DNA of 64,000 nt from Cupriavidus numazuensis (GCF_905397435.1 NZ_CAJPVI010000021.1:1-64000), one strand, 5' to 3'; numbered from the stretch's first letter, positions 19,849 through 29,559 are shown. Numbers and translations are program-made. Notes: generated by a model from the sequence alone, not told the origin.

Positions 19849-19877
19849 AAAAGCCCCATCGAATCGATGGGGCTTTT
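19849..19877 (+). terminator. Rho-independent terminator of ferritin-like gene
   Basis: An AAAGCCCCATCG/CGATGGGGCTTT stem with a 3-base loop and a T-run, 27 bases past the stop codon. Confidence 0.9.
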
Positions 19878-19879
19878 TC

Positions 19880-20484
19880 ATTGGTGCTCGCCATTTTCGC
19901 GGACCATGCGCGCGCACAGCTTAATCTGTCAGGAAAACCCGCTGACACAATTTTCGTGTAGCCGCGCCGCGCGCCGGCAGTAATACCTGCCCGCAATCCC
20001 CCGCCCCTGGCCCGCGAGCGCAGGATGCTACAGCGAATACCGGTTGGAACGGTAGTAACGGGTTACTACAGATGCCTCGATCTGCCGGCTCATGATCTCC
20101 GCATCGCCGCCTGCAGCATGGGAAAGCGGCATTCCAACGAAACTTTTGAAATCACAAAAAAGAAAAACTAAATCACCTCCATTCTTCGATGTGGTAATTG
20201 GCACCGATTATTAATGTTCGTCCTTGCAAACATTAGATGATTTAATCTAGTCATTTTGTAAGGCTTTGAAATATACGATAAGATAATCACGCCTCCCGTC
20301 CTGGCGAGGCACTTACCGCAGTGCTCATACCCCGAAAGGGTGAGTCACCCCTGTTTGTCGAAGGGATCCCAATTCGCATATCGGTGCTTCCGCAAAGTAT
20401 GGAAGCCGCCAGATATGGCCCGCTTCAGGCCGGGCGGCAATTTAATTCGGGCACGCGGCCACAAAATCGTTGGGGGGTTCGATA
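19880..20484 (+). promoter_or_regulatory. 605-bp gene-free gap with dyad and AT-rich block
   Basis: No supported gene. At 20052-20069 there is a perfect dyad GTAGTAAC-GG-GTTACTAC. The block 20130-20290 is strikingly AT-rich for this chromosome, with A-tracts, TTATTAATG and a GATGATTTAATCTAGTCATT stretch. It is likely the control region of the LysR-type gene at 20485 or a remnant of acquired DNA. Confidence 0.45.
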
Positions 20485-21441
20485 TTGCGTCACATTGATT
20501 TCAAGGCGCTCGACGTTTTTCTCCACGTCATGCGCCATGGCAGCATCGGCAACGCCGCTACGGCGCTCGGCATGCGTGCGCCCACGGTCGTGTATGCGAT
20601 CCGCAAGCTGCGCGAAGTCACCGGCGACGAGTTGTTCCTGGAGCGCCGGGGCAACCTGGTCCCCACGGCGCGCGGGCTGAAACTGGAGAAGGCCGCATCC
20701 GGCATGCTGCAAAGCTGGCACGGCCTGATCGAGCACAACCGGCAGGTGCCACGGCTGGCAGGGCCGCGGCAGACCCTGCGCATCGGGTTGTCGATGGCGC
20801 TTGGCGATCCGGCCCTGACGCAGATCCTGGCGCGGCTGTCGGCGGCGCTGCCCGAGCGGCAGATCGTCTCGAGCGTGCTCGACAACGGCCGGCAGGTGGG
20901 ACAGGCCCTGCGCAAGGGGCTGATCGATTGCGCGGTAACGGTCGACGGCGTGGTATCGCTGGACGGCATCGCGGCCGAGCACATGCTGATGGCGCAGCGC
21001 TGCCTGATCGGGCTGCCGCTGGCGGAAACCGGAAACGAGGACCACGATCCCCGCGAGCACTGGACGCTGCTCAGCGACGACGCCGATCCCGACAGCGCCG
21101 TGCGGCGCTACCTGGCGAACACCACGGACGGCGTGCGGCTGACCGTGGCGCCGTCCTGGAACGGGCAGCTGGCGCTGTGGCGCTCGCGCGGCGGACTGAC
21201 TCCGGTGCTGAAGTTCAACGTCCCGTGGATCGACGGTGCCAGTGCGGCGTATATCACCGAGGTGCCGCCCGGCTTTCCGGCCTGGGGCAACGTGAGCCTG
21301 TTCTACCTGGCCGGCTGCGCCGAGGCACCTTGGCTGGCCACGGTGCGTCGGGAACTGCTGGCGGTGTTGCGCGGCATTGCCGCGGCCACGATGCCGCTGC
21401 CGGCCAATGACGAGGTGCTTCCGCTGCTACGCGCAGGCTGA
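20485..21441 (+). CDS. LysR-family transcriptional regulator
   Basis: A 318-residue LysR-type protein: helix-turn-helix in the first ~65 residues (DFKALDVFLHVMRHGSIGNA, ALGMRAPTVVYAIRKLRE) and a periplasmic-binding-like effector domain from about residue 90. No ATG fits the start; a TTG at 20485 is preceded by GGGGGG with 7 bases spacing and gives MRHIDFKAL, the usual LysR opening. Another TTG at 20470 is possible. The wing sequence (PTVVYAIRKLREVTGDELFLER) is somewhat unlike the common SQPALSRQI pattern. The target is unknown; no divergent partner gene exists, but the long AT-rich gap upstream may carry its binding sites. Confidence 0.83.
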   Translation: MRHIDFKALDVFLHVMRHGSIGNAATALGMRAPTVVYAIRKLREVTGDELFLERRGNLVPTARGLKLEKAASGMLQSWHGLIEHNRQVPRLAGPRQTLRIGLSMALGDPALTQILARLSAALPERQIVSSVLDNGRQVGQALRKGLIDCAVTVDGVVSLDGIAAEHMLMAQRCLIGLPLAETGNEDHDPREHWTLLSDDADPDSAVRRYLANTTDGVRLTVAPSWNGQLALWRSRGGLTPVLKFNVPWIDGASAAYITEVPPGFPAWGNVSLFYLAGCAEAPWLATVRRELLAVLRGIAAATMPLPANDEVLPLLRAG

Positions 21442-21481
21442 TCCGGCCGCAGCACCGTCAAGCCGGGGTACCATTCCGGGG

Positions 21482-21997
21482 ATGAAAAACCTGGCCCCAG
21501 ATATGTCCGTACCCGCCTTCGAAACCAAACTGACCCCGCCCGACGACGTCACCACGCTGGCCGCGCGCATTGCCACGCTGCCGCGGCCGCTGGTATTCAC
21601 CAACGGCGTCTTCGACATCCTGCATCGCGGCCACGCCACCTACCTGGCCCAGGCGCGCGAGCTTGGCGCCAGCCTGGTCGTGGGCGTCAACAGCGACGCC
21701 TCGGTCAGGATGCTCGGCAAGGGCGACGACCGCCCGCTGAACCATGAATCCGACCGCATGGCGCTGCTGGCCGCGCTGGCGTCAGTCGATCTGGTGGCGA
21801 TGTTCCGCGAACAGACCCCGGTGGAGCTGATCCGCCAGGTGCGTCCCGATATCTATGTGAAGGGCGGCGACTACGACATCGACACGCTCGAAGAAACGCG
21901 CCTGGTGCGCAGCTGGGGCGGGAAGGCGATTGCCATCCCGTTCCTGCACGACCGCTCGACCACCAAGCTGCTGACCAAGGTCAGGCAGCATGGCTGA
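21482..21997 (+). CDS. rfaE2: D-glycero-beta-D-manno-heptose 1-phosphate adenylyltransferase
   Basis: A 171-residue nucleotidyltransferase with TNGVFDILHRGHATYL (HxGH motif) and YVKGGDYDIDTL, equal to the C-terminal domain of HldE. It adenylylates heptose 1-phosphate in ADP-heptose synthesis for the LPS inner core. In many betaproteobacteria the kinase (HldA/RfaE1) and this domain are separate genes, as here. The start at 21482 follows CCGGGG; another ATG at 21503 would shorten it by 7 residues. Named rfaE2 or hldC. Confidence 0.92.
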   Translation: MKNLAPDMSVPAFETKLTPPDDVTTLAARIATLPRPLVFTNGVFDILHRGHATYLAQARELGASLVVGVNSDASVRMLGKGDDRPLNHESDRMALLAALASVDLVAMFREQTPVELIRQVRPDIYVKGGDYDIDTLEETRLVRSWGGKAIAIPFLHDRSTTKLLTKVRQHG

Positions 21998-22003
21998 GCG
22001 CCT

Positions 22004-22771
22004 TCAGGCTGCCCCGCAGGCCAGCAGCGTTTCGGCGCCGTAGCGCTGGCGCATGTCATCGAGTCGGACGCGCGCCGCCTCGTCGGCGCCGCGCACGCGC
22101 AGCCACTGGCGCGTGAACGGGTGCGGGGCGTCGGCCAGCACCGCGGTGCGCACACCCTGCCCGCGCAGCGTTTCCATGTAGTGCTCGGCGCGCTCGCGTT
22201 CGCGGAACAGGCCAAGGGACACGGTGAAGGACTCCGCCTCGGGCGAGCCGCTGGTCACCACCGCATAGTCCGTCACGTTGCGGCGGCGCAGTTCGGCCAG
22301 CTTGCGTTCGAGGTTCTCGCGCGTCGGCTGGGCAGGCAGGTGGATCCACCAGCGCACCTGTTCGCGGCGCTCGAACTGCTCGACCTGCCAGGATCCGCCG
22401 GACAGGTCCTCCGCCGCGCGGCGTACCGCCTGCGCGCTGAATCCGCCGATTTCCACGCACTGGCCCTCGCTGGCCGCAATCGCCACGCGCTTTGTCGCCG
22501 CCGCGAGCACCTTGCCGGCCGGCCCGGCACGGCGCGCCTCCGGCTCAGGCACCACGCCGGAGGCGGGTTGCGCGGGCTGAAGCTCCATGCGTTCGGTGCG
22601 CACCTGCTGCCGCAGCCGCGCCGGTTCGCGCGGCGTACCGAACCAGCCTGAAAGCGGATCCGCGCCGAACACGCCCAGCACCGCCGCAAGCAGGATGACG
22701 TTGGCGAGCAGCAGCAGCGGCAGCGAGATCGACAGCCATCGCGGCTGGTCGGGCGGACCTAGGCGGAACAT
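22004..22771 (-). CDS. SPOR-domain-type membrane protein
   Basis: A 255-residue protein with one N-terminal transmembrane segment (about 13-36), a ~70-residue polar linker, then two SPOR-like halves (about 103-175 and 180-250; VEIGGFSAQAVRRA, SFTVSLGLFRERERAEHYMETL). SPOR domains bind denuded peptidoglycan at division sites. It follows coaX by 74 bases on the same strand and is likely the third gene of a birA-coaX unit, an order common in Burkholderiaceae. Confidence 0.75.
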   Translation of the reverse strand: MFRLGPPDQPRWLSISLPLLLLANVILLAAVLGVFGADPLSGWFGTPREPARLRQQVRTERMELQPAQPASGVVPEPEARRAGPAGKVLAAATKRVAIAASEGQCVEIGGFSAQAVRRAAEDLSGGSWQVEQFERREQVRWWIHLPAQPTRENLERKLAELRRRNVTDYAVVTSGSPEAESFTVSLGLFRERERAEHYMETLRGQGVRTAVLADAPHPFTRQWLRVRGADEAARVRLDDMRQRYGAETLLACGAA

Positions 22772-22845
22772 GGGGGCGGCGCGTTGTGAAAGGGTAGGCG
22801 CGTTGACGATTGCGGAATCACCGTGATGCGGCGCGAGCGCTGCGC

Positions 22846-23673
22846 TCAGGCCGTTGCCATCGCATGCAGGCCGAGCAGCACGAGATTATCGTGCATCTCG
22901 AACGGCACAGCGAGCGCCCCGGCCAGTGCGTGCCGTGCGCCGCCCGACAGCAGGCAGCGCGTCGGGCCGCGTTCGCTCAGCGTGCGCCACGTCCGCTCGA
23001 TGGCACCGGCCTGCGCGGCCAGGCAGCCAGCGGCAATGGCGTCGTGCGTGTTGTCGGCCCACGGCAGGCGCGAGGCGGCCGCAGTGCCGGCATCTTCCAC
23101 ATCGAGCGCTGGTAGTTGCGCGGTATTGCGCGCGAGTGTGCCCAGCATCAGCGCCAGGCCCGGCAGGATCAGCCCGCCTTCGAAGCGGCCCTGTCCACCA
23201 GGCTGCGCCGTGACGATATCGAGCGTCGTCGCCGTGCCCGCTGTGACGATCAGCAGCGTCTCGCCGGGCAGCCAGCGGTGCGCGCCGATGCTGCCGACCC
23301 AACGGTCCACGCCGAGCTGCGTGGGCTCGCGATAGCCGCTGACGAGACTGCCATGGGCGGCGGCGCTGCGCACCCAGTGCACCGATGCGCAATCCCCAAA
23401 CGCCGCGACGAGCGCGGCATCGACCTGGCCGGCAATCACCGGCCCGGCCACGTTGGTGATCCATACCGCAGGGATCGGACCGTCGCCGCGCAGATTGCGC
23501 AACGCGCCGGCCAGCGTGTTCATGGCGCCCTCGTCGGTATGCGTGACCGCGCCGCTGTGCTGCCATGGCGTCGGCAGCCGGCCCGGTTCAGGCGCGGATG
23601 CCTGGCCGGCATCGCACCAGGCCCATTTGAGGCGTGTATTGCCGATGTCGATCAGCAGCACGGGTGCGCTCAT
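22846..23673 (-). CDS. coaX: Type III pantothenate kinase
   Basis: A 275-residue ASKHA-fold kinase with [13 protein letters not shown] at the N-terminus (phosphate motif with catalytic Asp), TAGTATTLD and [11 protein letters not shown]. It phosphorylates pantothenate in the first step of coenzyme A synthesis and needs a monovalent cation. Its ATG overlaps the birA stop codon (ATGA), so the two are translationally coupled. Confidence 0.95.
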   Translation of the reverse strand: MSAPVLLIDIGNTRLKWAWCDAGQASAPEPGRLPTPWQHSGAVTHTDEGAMNTLAGALRNLRGDGPIPAVWITNVAGPVIAGQVDAALVAAFGDCASVHWVRSAAAHGSLVSGYREPTQLGVDRWVGSIGAHRWLPGETLLIVTAGTATTLDIVTAQPGGQGRFEGGLILPGLALMLGTLARNTAQLPALDVEDAGTAAASRLPWADNTHDAIAAGCLAAQAGAIERTWRTLSERGPTRCLLSGGARHALAGALAVPFEMHDNLVLLGLHAMATA

Positions 23674-24530
23674 GCCGCGCCTCCGGCCGGCCGCAGCGAC
23701 AGCTCGCCGCTGGTAATGCGCTCCAGACCGGCGGGGGTTTCCAGCAGCAGGTGACCCTCGCCGTCGACGCCGCGTGCCATGCCTTCGGCCAGTACCTGGC
23801 CGTCGTGCAACAACCGCACGGGCTGGTCGCGATAGGCATCGCGTGCCGACCACTCGGCCGCCATGGGCGCGAAACCATGCGCGAGGAACGCATCGCGCAT
23901 GGCGCCGAGCCGCGTGAGCACGGCGGCCAGCAGCCGGATCGCGTCGCGCTGCGCGTCGAAACCGGGCATCGCTTCGGCCACGCCCGCCAGTTCGCGTCCC
24001 AGCGCAACTTCCATCTGCGCGTCGCGCACCAGGTTCAGGCCGATGCCGATCACCGCCCACACGCGCTGGGGCCCGGCCGGCACGGCCTCGATCAGGATGC
24101 CGGCGAGCTTGCGCCCGTCGATCTGCAGGTCGTTCGGCCACTTCAGGCCGACGCGCGCGCCCAGCCCCGCCTCGACATCGCCCAGCGCCTGCGCCAGCGC
24201 GAGACCGACGCCCAGGCTAAGGCCGCTCAGTTGGGACGGCGCCAGCGCCAGCGGCAGCGCCACCGAGAACGTCAGGCCCGCCTGCCCTTGCCACGGGCGG
24301 CCCTGCCGGCCGCGGCCAGCGGTCTGGCGATAGGCCAGGCGCAGGGTGCCGGCGTCCGACCATGGCGCCTGCCGGCAGGCCTGCGTCAGGTCGGCGTTGG
24401 TGGAGCCGGTCTCTTCGACCAGATCGAGCGTCCACGCCTGCAGCGCCTGCGGCAACGCGGCACGCAGGGTGTCGGCGTCGATGCGCCAGGGTTGCAGGCT
24501 GGCGGGTTGCGATTCGGGGGCGTTGGTCAT
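23670..24530 (-). CDS. birA: Biotin--[acetyl-CoA-carboxylase] ligase
   Basis: A 286-residue biotin protein ligase with [15 protein letters not shown] (biotinyl-AMP loop), [19 protein letters not shown] and a C-terminal SH3-like domain. It attaches biotin to carboxylase carrier protein. The N-terminal helix-turn-helix found in E. coli BirA is absent, so it should not be the classical biotin repressor. The start MTNAPE was chosen; an upstream extension of 41 codons would cross the divergent promoter region. Confidence 0.93.
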   Translation of the reverse strand: MTNAPESQPASLQPWRIDADTLRAALPQALQAWTLDLVEETGSTNADLTQACRQAPWSDAGTLRLAYRQTAGRGRQGRPWQGQAGLTFSVALPLALAPSQLSGLSLGVGLALAQALGDVEAGLGARVGLKWPNDLQIDGRKLAGILIEAVPAGPQRVWAVIGIGLNLVRDAQMEVALGRELAGVAEAMPGFDAQRDAIRLLAAVLTRLGAMRDAFLAHGFAPMAAEWSARDAYRDQPVRLLHDGQVLAEGMARGVDGEGHLLLETPAGLERITSGELSLRPAGGAA

Positions 24531-24698
24531 GGCGAGCGTGGAAAAGACGTAGAGACGTGGGAGCGTGGCGTAGACGTCGCAAACCTGTCGGACAGCGCCG
24601 GTCTGGCCGGCCCCGGATCCGCCGCGATGCGCGCGCCGGCTCCAAGGCCGCATTGTAGCCGCGGGTGCCCTTTCCTCGCGCCACCCCGGCCTGTGGCT

Positions 24699-24704
24699 TA
24701 GAAT
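24699..24704 (+). promoter_or_regulatory. Possible -10 box of lipid-transport operon
   Basis: TAGAAT sits inside a CTTAG-N8-CTAAG inverted repeat (24697-24714), 30 bases before the TTG start at 24734. If this is the promoter, the GTG at 24665 cannot be the start of the permease gene. Confidence 0.4.
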
Positions 24705-24733
24705 CGGGACTAAGCCATCACATTGCCCAGCCC

Positions 24734-25864
24734 TTGGAAAGCCAGACGACGCCTGCCTTCAACATCACGCGCCAGGACGGAACCGTCAGTGTGCAGCTAT
24801 GTGGCGACTGGACCGCGCTCGGCCTGGCTGGATGCCACCAGGCCCGCGCCATGCGCTCGCGCCTGCACGAGCTCTGCCAGACGCCGGACGATGCGCACTG
24901 GTCGCTGGCCGGCGTGGACAAGCTCGACCATATCGGCGGGCAACTGCTGTGGCAGGCGTGGAACGGCAAGCTGCCGCAGCGGCTCGACGCCAGCGAAGGC
25001 CAGCGCCGCGTGTTCGAACGCATCGCCGACCTGCATGCCGAGGGCTGGAAGAAGCATATCGTCGAGCGCTTCAACCCGATCACGGTGTTCGGCGCCTCGG
25101 TCCTGTCTTTTTTCGCGCAGGCCGCCAACGGCGTCAGCATGCTCGGGCAGCTCACGTTCGACCTGATCCGCTTCGCGCGCATGCCGCAGCGCGGCCCGTG
25201 GCGCGAGATCTCGGCCAATATCTACAACATCGGGTACAAGGCGCTTGGCATCACGGCGCTGGTCGGCTTCCTGATCGGCATCGTGCTGTCGTACCTGTCG
25301 GCCAACCAGCTGCGCACGTTCGGCGCGAGTACCTTCATCGTCAACATCCTGGGCATGGCCGTGATCCGCGAGCTGGGCCCGGTGCTGGCCGCCATCCTCG
25401 TCGCCGGGCGTTCGGGCTCGGCCATCACGGCGCAGATCGGCGTGATGCGCGTGACAGAGGAGCTCGACGCCATGCGCGTGATGGGCATCTCGCACGGCTT
25501 CCGCCTGATCATGCCGCGCGTGATCGCACTGGCCGTGTGCATGCCGCTGCTGGTGGCGTGGACGGACGTACTGGCACTGGCCGGGGGCATCATCGCCGCG
25601 CGCATACAGCTCGGCATCAGCCCGACGTTCTTCCTGCGCGCGCTGCCTGACGCCGTGCCCGTGGCCAACCTGTGGCTGGGCCTGGGCAAGGGCGTGGCCT
25701 TTGGCGTCCTGATCGGGCTCGCGGCGTGCCACTTCGGCCTGCGCATCAAACCCAATACGCAAAGCCTCGGTGAAGGCACGACGGCGTCGGTCGTGGTGTC
25801 GATCACCATCGTGATCGTGGCCGATGCCATCTTTGCCGTGATGTTCAAGGACGTCGGCCTGTGA
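24734..25864 (+). CDS. MlaE-family ABC permease with N-terminal STAS-like domain
   Basis: A ~376-residue protein: an N-terminal STAS-like domain (about 8-95, FNITRQDGTVSVQLCGDW to the LDASEGQRRV region), a linker, then an MlaE/Ttg2B permease core (about 120-376) with five or six membrane helices and the conserved IRELGPVLAAILVAGRSGSA and TEELDAMRVMGI sequences. This class moves phospholipids between membranes with an MCE-domain partner. The STAS part, normally a separate protein (MlaB), is fused here. The start is uncertain: a TTG at 24734 is given, a GTG at 24665 is the alternative. Confidence 0.87.
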   Translation: MESQTTPAFNITRQDGTVSVQLCGDWTALGLAGCHQARAMRSRLHELCQTPDDAHWSLAGVDKLDHIGGQLLWQAWNGKLPQRLDASEGQRRVFERIADLHAEGWKKHIVERFNPITVFGASVLSFFAQAANGVSMLGQLTFDLIRFARMPQRGPWREISANIYNIGYKALGITALVGFLIGIVLSYLSANQLRTFGASTFIVNILGMAVIRELGPVLAAILVAGRSGSAITAQIGVMRVTEELDAMRVMGISHGFRLIMPRVIALAVCMPLLVAWTDVLALAGGIIAARIQLGISPTFFLRALPDAVPVANLWLGLGKGVAFGVLIGLAACHFGLRIKPNTQSLGEGTTASVVVSITIVIVADAIFAVMFKDVGL

Positions 25865-26697
25865 ACGCGCCTACGACAACCTCCGAACTGGCGCAGCGGG
25901 CCGAACCGATCATCGAGGTCCGCAACCTCGTCAAGCGCTACGGCAAGGCCGTGGTGCACGACGGCGTGAACCTCGACGTGTACCGCGGCGAAGTGCTGTC
26001 GATCGTCGGTGGCTCGGGCAGCGGCAAGACCGTGCTGGTGCGGCAGATCGTCGGACTGGAGCGGCCGACCTCGGGGACGGTCCGCGTCTTCGGCGAAGAC
26101 CCGACGCGCCTGAAGCCCGCGCAGCTGCAGGCGCTGCGCAACCGCTGGGGACTGCAATTCCAGGGAGGCGCGCTGTTCTCGGCGCTGTCGGTCATCGACA
26201 ACATTGCGCTGCCGCTGCGTGAACTCCGCGCCCTTCCCGACAATCTCATCTGTCAGGCAGCGTTGCTCAAACTGCAGATGGTGGGCCTGTCGGCACGGGA
26301 CGCCGACAAGATGCCCGCTGATCTCTCGGGCGGCATGACCAAGCGCGTGGCGCTGGCACGCGCGCTGTCGCTGGAGCCCGAGCTGGTGTTCCTGGACGAG
26401 CCCACCGCCGGCCTGGACCCGATGGCGTCCGACGACTACGTGGCGCTGATCCGAGAGCTGCGCCGCGAGCTGGGGCTGACCGTGGTGATGATCACGCACG
26501 ACCTGGACACGCTGGTGGCACTGTCCGACCGCGTGGCCGTGCTGGCCGACCACAAGGTGCTTGCCGCGGCGCCGATCGAGGAAGTCGTCAAGGTGGACCA
26601 CCCGTTCATCCGCGAATACTTCCTCGGAGAACGGGCGCAGCGCGCGATGCAGGCCCTGCACCAGGCCCGCGGCGACGCGCAATCTGGAGAAGCATGA
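25861..26697 (+). CDS. MlaF-like ABC transporter ATPase
   Basis: A 278-residue ATPase with Walker A GGSGSGKT (50-57), Q-loop QFQGGALF, signature LSGGM (155-159), Walker B LVFLDE (175-180) and the switch His in MITHDLD. The GTG start overlaps the permease stop (GTGA), and its own stop overlaps the next start, so the operon is tightly coupled. It energises phospholipid transport by the permease. Confidence 0.92.
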   Translation: MNAPTTTSELAQRAEPIIEVRNLVKRYGKAVVHDGVNLDVYRGEVLSIVGGSGSGKTVLVRQIVGLERPTSGTVRVFGEDPTRLKPAQLQALRNRWGLQFQGGALFSALSVIDNIALPLRELRALPDNLICQAALLKLQMVGLSARDADKMPADLSGGMTKRVALARALSLEPELVFLDEPTAGLDPMASDDYVALIRELRRELGLTVVMITHDLDTLVALSDRVAVLADHKVLAAAPIEEVVKVDHPFIREYFLGERAQRAMQALHQARGDAQSGEA

Positions 26698-27635
26698 TGG
26701 AAAACAAGTCACACGCGTTCTTTGCCGGCGTGTTCACGATCGGCCTGGCCGTGCTGGTGCTGTTCGCGATTTTCTGGTTCAGCAGCGACCACGCGGTGCG
26801 CGTGCCGTATGACCTCGTCACGCGCTCGACGGTCAACGGCCTGGGTCCGCAGGCAGACGTGAAGTACCGCGGCCTGGAGGTAGGCAAGGTGGTGTCGATC
26901 CGCTTCGACCCGCAGGTGCCCGGCCAGATCATCGTACGCGTCAACGTGAACCAGGACACGCCGATCACGCGCACCACGTATGCCACGCTCGGGTTCCAGG
27001 GCGTAACCGGCATTGCCTACGTGCAGCTCGACGACACCGCCGCGGAGGCAGGCAACGGTGCCTCGCCGCCGCTGCGTACCTCGCCCAAGGCCGTGGCACG
27101 CATCGCCATGCGTCCGGGATTCTTCGAGGAACTGGAAAAGCGCGGCGATTCGCTGCTGACGCAGGTCGAAACCATGATGACTTCGCTCAACGACATGTTC
27201 CAGTCCGGCAACCGCGCCGAGCTGATGGCAGCCATCCGCTCGATCCACAAGACGGCCGAAGATTACTCGCAACTTTCCGCCTCGCTGGCGCCCGCTGCGG
27301 CGCGCCTGCCGAAGGTCGCAGAAAACCTCAACGCGACGCTGGAATCGACACGCAAGCTCACGCAGGAATTGTCCAACCCGAACGGCACGGTCCTGCGCAC
27401 CGTCGATACGGTCGGGCGCGACCTTCAAGGCGCGGCCGCGTCGATCCAGTCCGCGGCCGGCACGCTGAGCCAGGAAACGCTGCCGCAGATCAACGGCCTG
27501 GCGCGCGACGCGCGGCAGACCATGCGCACCTTCGACCGTGCGGCCGGACAGTTCAGTGACAGCCCCAATAGCCTGCTGTTCGGCTCGCCGACGCCCGTGG
27601 CGGGCCCGGGCGAGCCCGGCTTCAGCGCACCGTGA
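26694..27635 (+). CDS. MCE-domain (MlaD-like) lipid-binding protein
   Basis: A 313-residue protein with one N-terminal transmembrane helix (about 8-27), an MCE domain (about 38-120, TRSTVNGLGPQADVKYRGLEVGKV... GFQGVTGIAYVQL) and a long C-terminal helical region. MCE proteins form hexameric rings in the periplasm that pass lipids to the ABC core. It is longer than E. coli MlaD (183 residues) and closer to the PqiB/YebT-associated or plant-type single-MCE proteins. Confidence 0.9.
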   Translation: MMENKSHAFFAGVFTIGLAVLVLFAIFWFSSDHAVRVPYDLVTRSTVNGLGPQADVKYRGLEVGKVVSIRFDPQVPGQIIVRVNVNQDTPITRTTYATLGFQGVTGIAYVQLDDTAAEAGNGASPPLRTSPKAVARIAMRPGFFEELEKRGDSLLTQVETMMTSLNDMFQSGNRAELMAAIRSIHKTAEDYSQLSASLAPAAARLPKVAENLNATLESTRKLTQELSNPNGTVLRTVDTVGRDLQGAAASIQSAAGTLSQETLPQINGLARDARQTMRTFDRAAGQFSDSPNSLLFGSPTPVAGPGEPGFSAP

Positions 27636-27669
27636 CCGCCATGCCCGCCCTGACCCACCGAGGCCAACC

Positions 27670-28296
27670 GTGACATCGACACCAGACCTGCCCACCGCCC
27701 ACCGCGCCGCCAGGACGCTGCTCGCCGCGCTGGCCATCGTGTCCGCGCTGCCGGGCTGCTCGCTCACGCGCCCCTCCGCGCCGGTCACCACGTATGACCT
27801 GGGCCCGCCGCTGTCGACGCAAACGGCAGCTGGTACGCTGCCCAGGCTCCGCATCGCGCAGACCGATGGTCCTACGTGGATGGAAAGCAATGCCCTGTTC
27901 TACCGCCTGCAGTATTCGCAGGCCCAGCGGATGCAGTCCTATGCGACGCAGCGCTGGGTGATCCCACCCACGCAGCTGTTCGACGGCCGCCTGCGCGAAG
28001 CCGTGGCCGCGCGTGGCGCGCTGACTTGGTTTGGCGACACCTCGGTCCCCGCGCTCAAGGTCGACATGCTCGAGTTCGAGCAGGTGTTCGACAGCGCGAC
28101 GGACAGCCGCGGCGTGGTGCGCGTGCGCGCCACCGTGTACCAGCACGGCATGATCGGCCAGCAGACCTTCACCGCGCGCGAGCCGGCCCCGAGCGCCGAC
28201 GGCGCGGGCGGCGTGAAGGCACTGGCGGATGCGACCGACAAGGTCATTGCCGACATGCTCGCGTGGGCGGCCGGGCTGCCCTTGCAGGGCAAGTAA
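27670..28296 (+). CDS. PqiC/DUF330-type transport auxiliary lipoprotein
   Basis: A 208-residue lipoprotein with GTG start and a lipobox ALPGC (Cys about residue 30), followed by a PqiC/ABC-auxiliary (DUF330) domain with YDLGPP near the start and VAARG and YQHGMIGQQTF later. Such proteins sit in the outer membrane and dock the MCE ring. A GTG start 34 bases after the MCE gene fits the reading frame; a nearby ATG is out of frame. With the three preceding genes it makes a complete lipid-transport set. Confidence 0.83.
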   Translation: MTSTPDLPTAHRAARTLLAALAIVSALPGCSLTRPSAPVTTYDLGPPLSTQTAAGTLPRLRIAQTDGPTWMESNALFYRLQYSQAQRMQSYATQRWVIPPTQLFDGRLREAVAARGALTWFGDTSVPALKVDMLEFEQVFDSATDSRGVVRVRATVYQHGMIGQQTFTAREPAPSADGAGGVKALADATDKVIADMLAWAAGLPLQGK

Positions 28297-28308
28297 GGAA
28301 GCAACGCC

Positions 28309-29559
28309 ATGGTGCCGGCCCCCACGCCGCCCGCCATGCCGCCGCAGGCGCCACTGCCTGAGGCGGTCGAGCCCAAGTACTCGCCGCTCGCGCGCGTGGG
28401 TGTGGTGTGCTTCACGCTGCTGGTGGTCTACGCCAGCCTGTACCCGTTCACCGGCTGGGTCGACAACGGCGTCTCGCCGTTTGCGTTCCTGACCGCGCCC
28501 AAGCCGCGCTACATCACCGAGTTCGATCTGCTGACCAATGTGCTCGGCTACTGTCCGTTCGGCGCGCTCGTGGTGCTCGCGCTGCATCCGCGCATATCGG
28601 GCGCGCGCGCCACGCTGATCGCACTGGTCGCGGGCGCCCTGCTCTCCGGCTGCATGGAGGCGCTGCAGACCTGGCTGCCGAGCCGCATCTCGTCGAACAT
28701 CGACCTCATCACCAATGCACTGGGTGCGCTGCTCGGCGGCGCCGTGGTCGCGCCGTTCACGTCCGCGCTGATCGACCGCGGCACGCTCACGCAGCTGCGC
28801 ACCGCGTGGTTCGAGCCACACGCGAGCTTCGCGATCATCCTGCTGCTGCTGTGGCCATTCGCGCAGATCTTTCCGCAAGAACACCTGTTCGGCATGGGCG
28901 GCATCGTGCGCGAATGGCTGACCGATCCGGACTCATGGCCCATGCAGGTGCTGCAGATGCTGGTGCCGGATCTGCCGGCGTGGCAGGAAAGCATCGGCCT
29001 GCGGCCGGACGATATGCAGAGCCAGCAGTTGCTCGAAACGCTGGTCACAGCAAGCAGTTGGCTCGGCACGGGACTGTTTGCTTCGATCTCGATGCGGCGG
29101 CACGCGCCAATGCTGCGCATCCTCGCCGGCTTGCTTGCCGCAGCGCTGCTGCTGAAGGCCGCGGTAGCGGAGCTGCAGTTTCCCGATGGCAACGCTTTCA
29201 TCTGGCTGTCCGAAGGCGGCCGCTTCGCGCTGCTGACAAGCTCGCTGGCGCTGGCGCTGCTGCTATACGTGCCGCGCTGGCTGCGCGCGGTACTGGCCAT
29301 GGCAGCGCTGATCACGCTGGTCGTGTTGACCAATGTGCTGCCGTCGAATCCGTATGCTTGGATCTCCGAACAAGGCTGGCGCATGGGGCGGTTTGTACAT
29401 TTCAACAGCCTGGCGCAATGGCTCGGGTGGTTGTGGCCGTTTCTGGCGTTCTGCTATGTGATGTGGCGGTTTGAACAGGTAAGTCTGAAGCGGCATGAGC
29501 GGCGCAAGGCGGCTGCGGCGCGGAGGGAGGCGGGGAAGAGGGAGAAGGAGGTGGTGTGA
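28309..29559 (+). CDS. VanZ-family membrane protein
   Basis: A 416-residue protein with about nine to ten hydrophobic segments. The N-terminal half carries VanZ-like features: DLLTNVLGYCPFGALVV, CMEALQTWLPSRISSNIDLITNALGALLGG. The C-terminal half (about 190-390) is a further membrane region, and the tail is very basic (RRKAAAARREAGKREKE). VanZ function is undefined outside its namesake resistance cluster. It follows the lipoprotein gene by 12 bases, so it is probably part of the lipid-transport operon, which suggests an envelope role. Confidence 0.83.
   Translation: MVPAPTPPAMPPQAPLPEAVEPKYSPLARVGVVCFTLLVVYASLYPFTGWVDNGVSPFAFLTAPKPRYITEFDLLTNVLGYCPFGALVVLALHPRISGARATLIALVAGALLSGCMEALQTWLPSRISSNIDLITNALGALLGGAVVAPFTSALIDRGTLTQLRTAWFEPHASFAIILLLLWPFAQIFPQEHLFGMGGIVREWLTDPDSWPMQVLQMLVPDLPAWQESIGLRPDDMQSQQLLETLVTASSWLGTGLFASISMRRHAPMLRILAGLLAAALLLKAAVAELQFPDGNAFIWLSEGGRFALLTSSLALALLLYVPRWLRAVLAMAALITLVVLTNVLPSNPYAWISEQGWRMGRFVHFNSLAQWLGWLWPFLAFCYVMWRFEQVSLKRHERRKAAAARREAGKREKEVV

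Noticed and set aside
20321..20680. 119-codon frame upstream of the LysR gene
   Set aside because: It runs into the LysR coding region in another frame and has no recognisable content.
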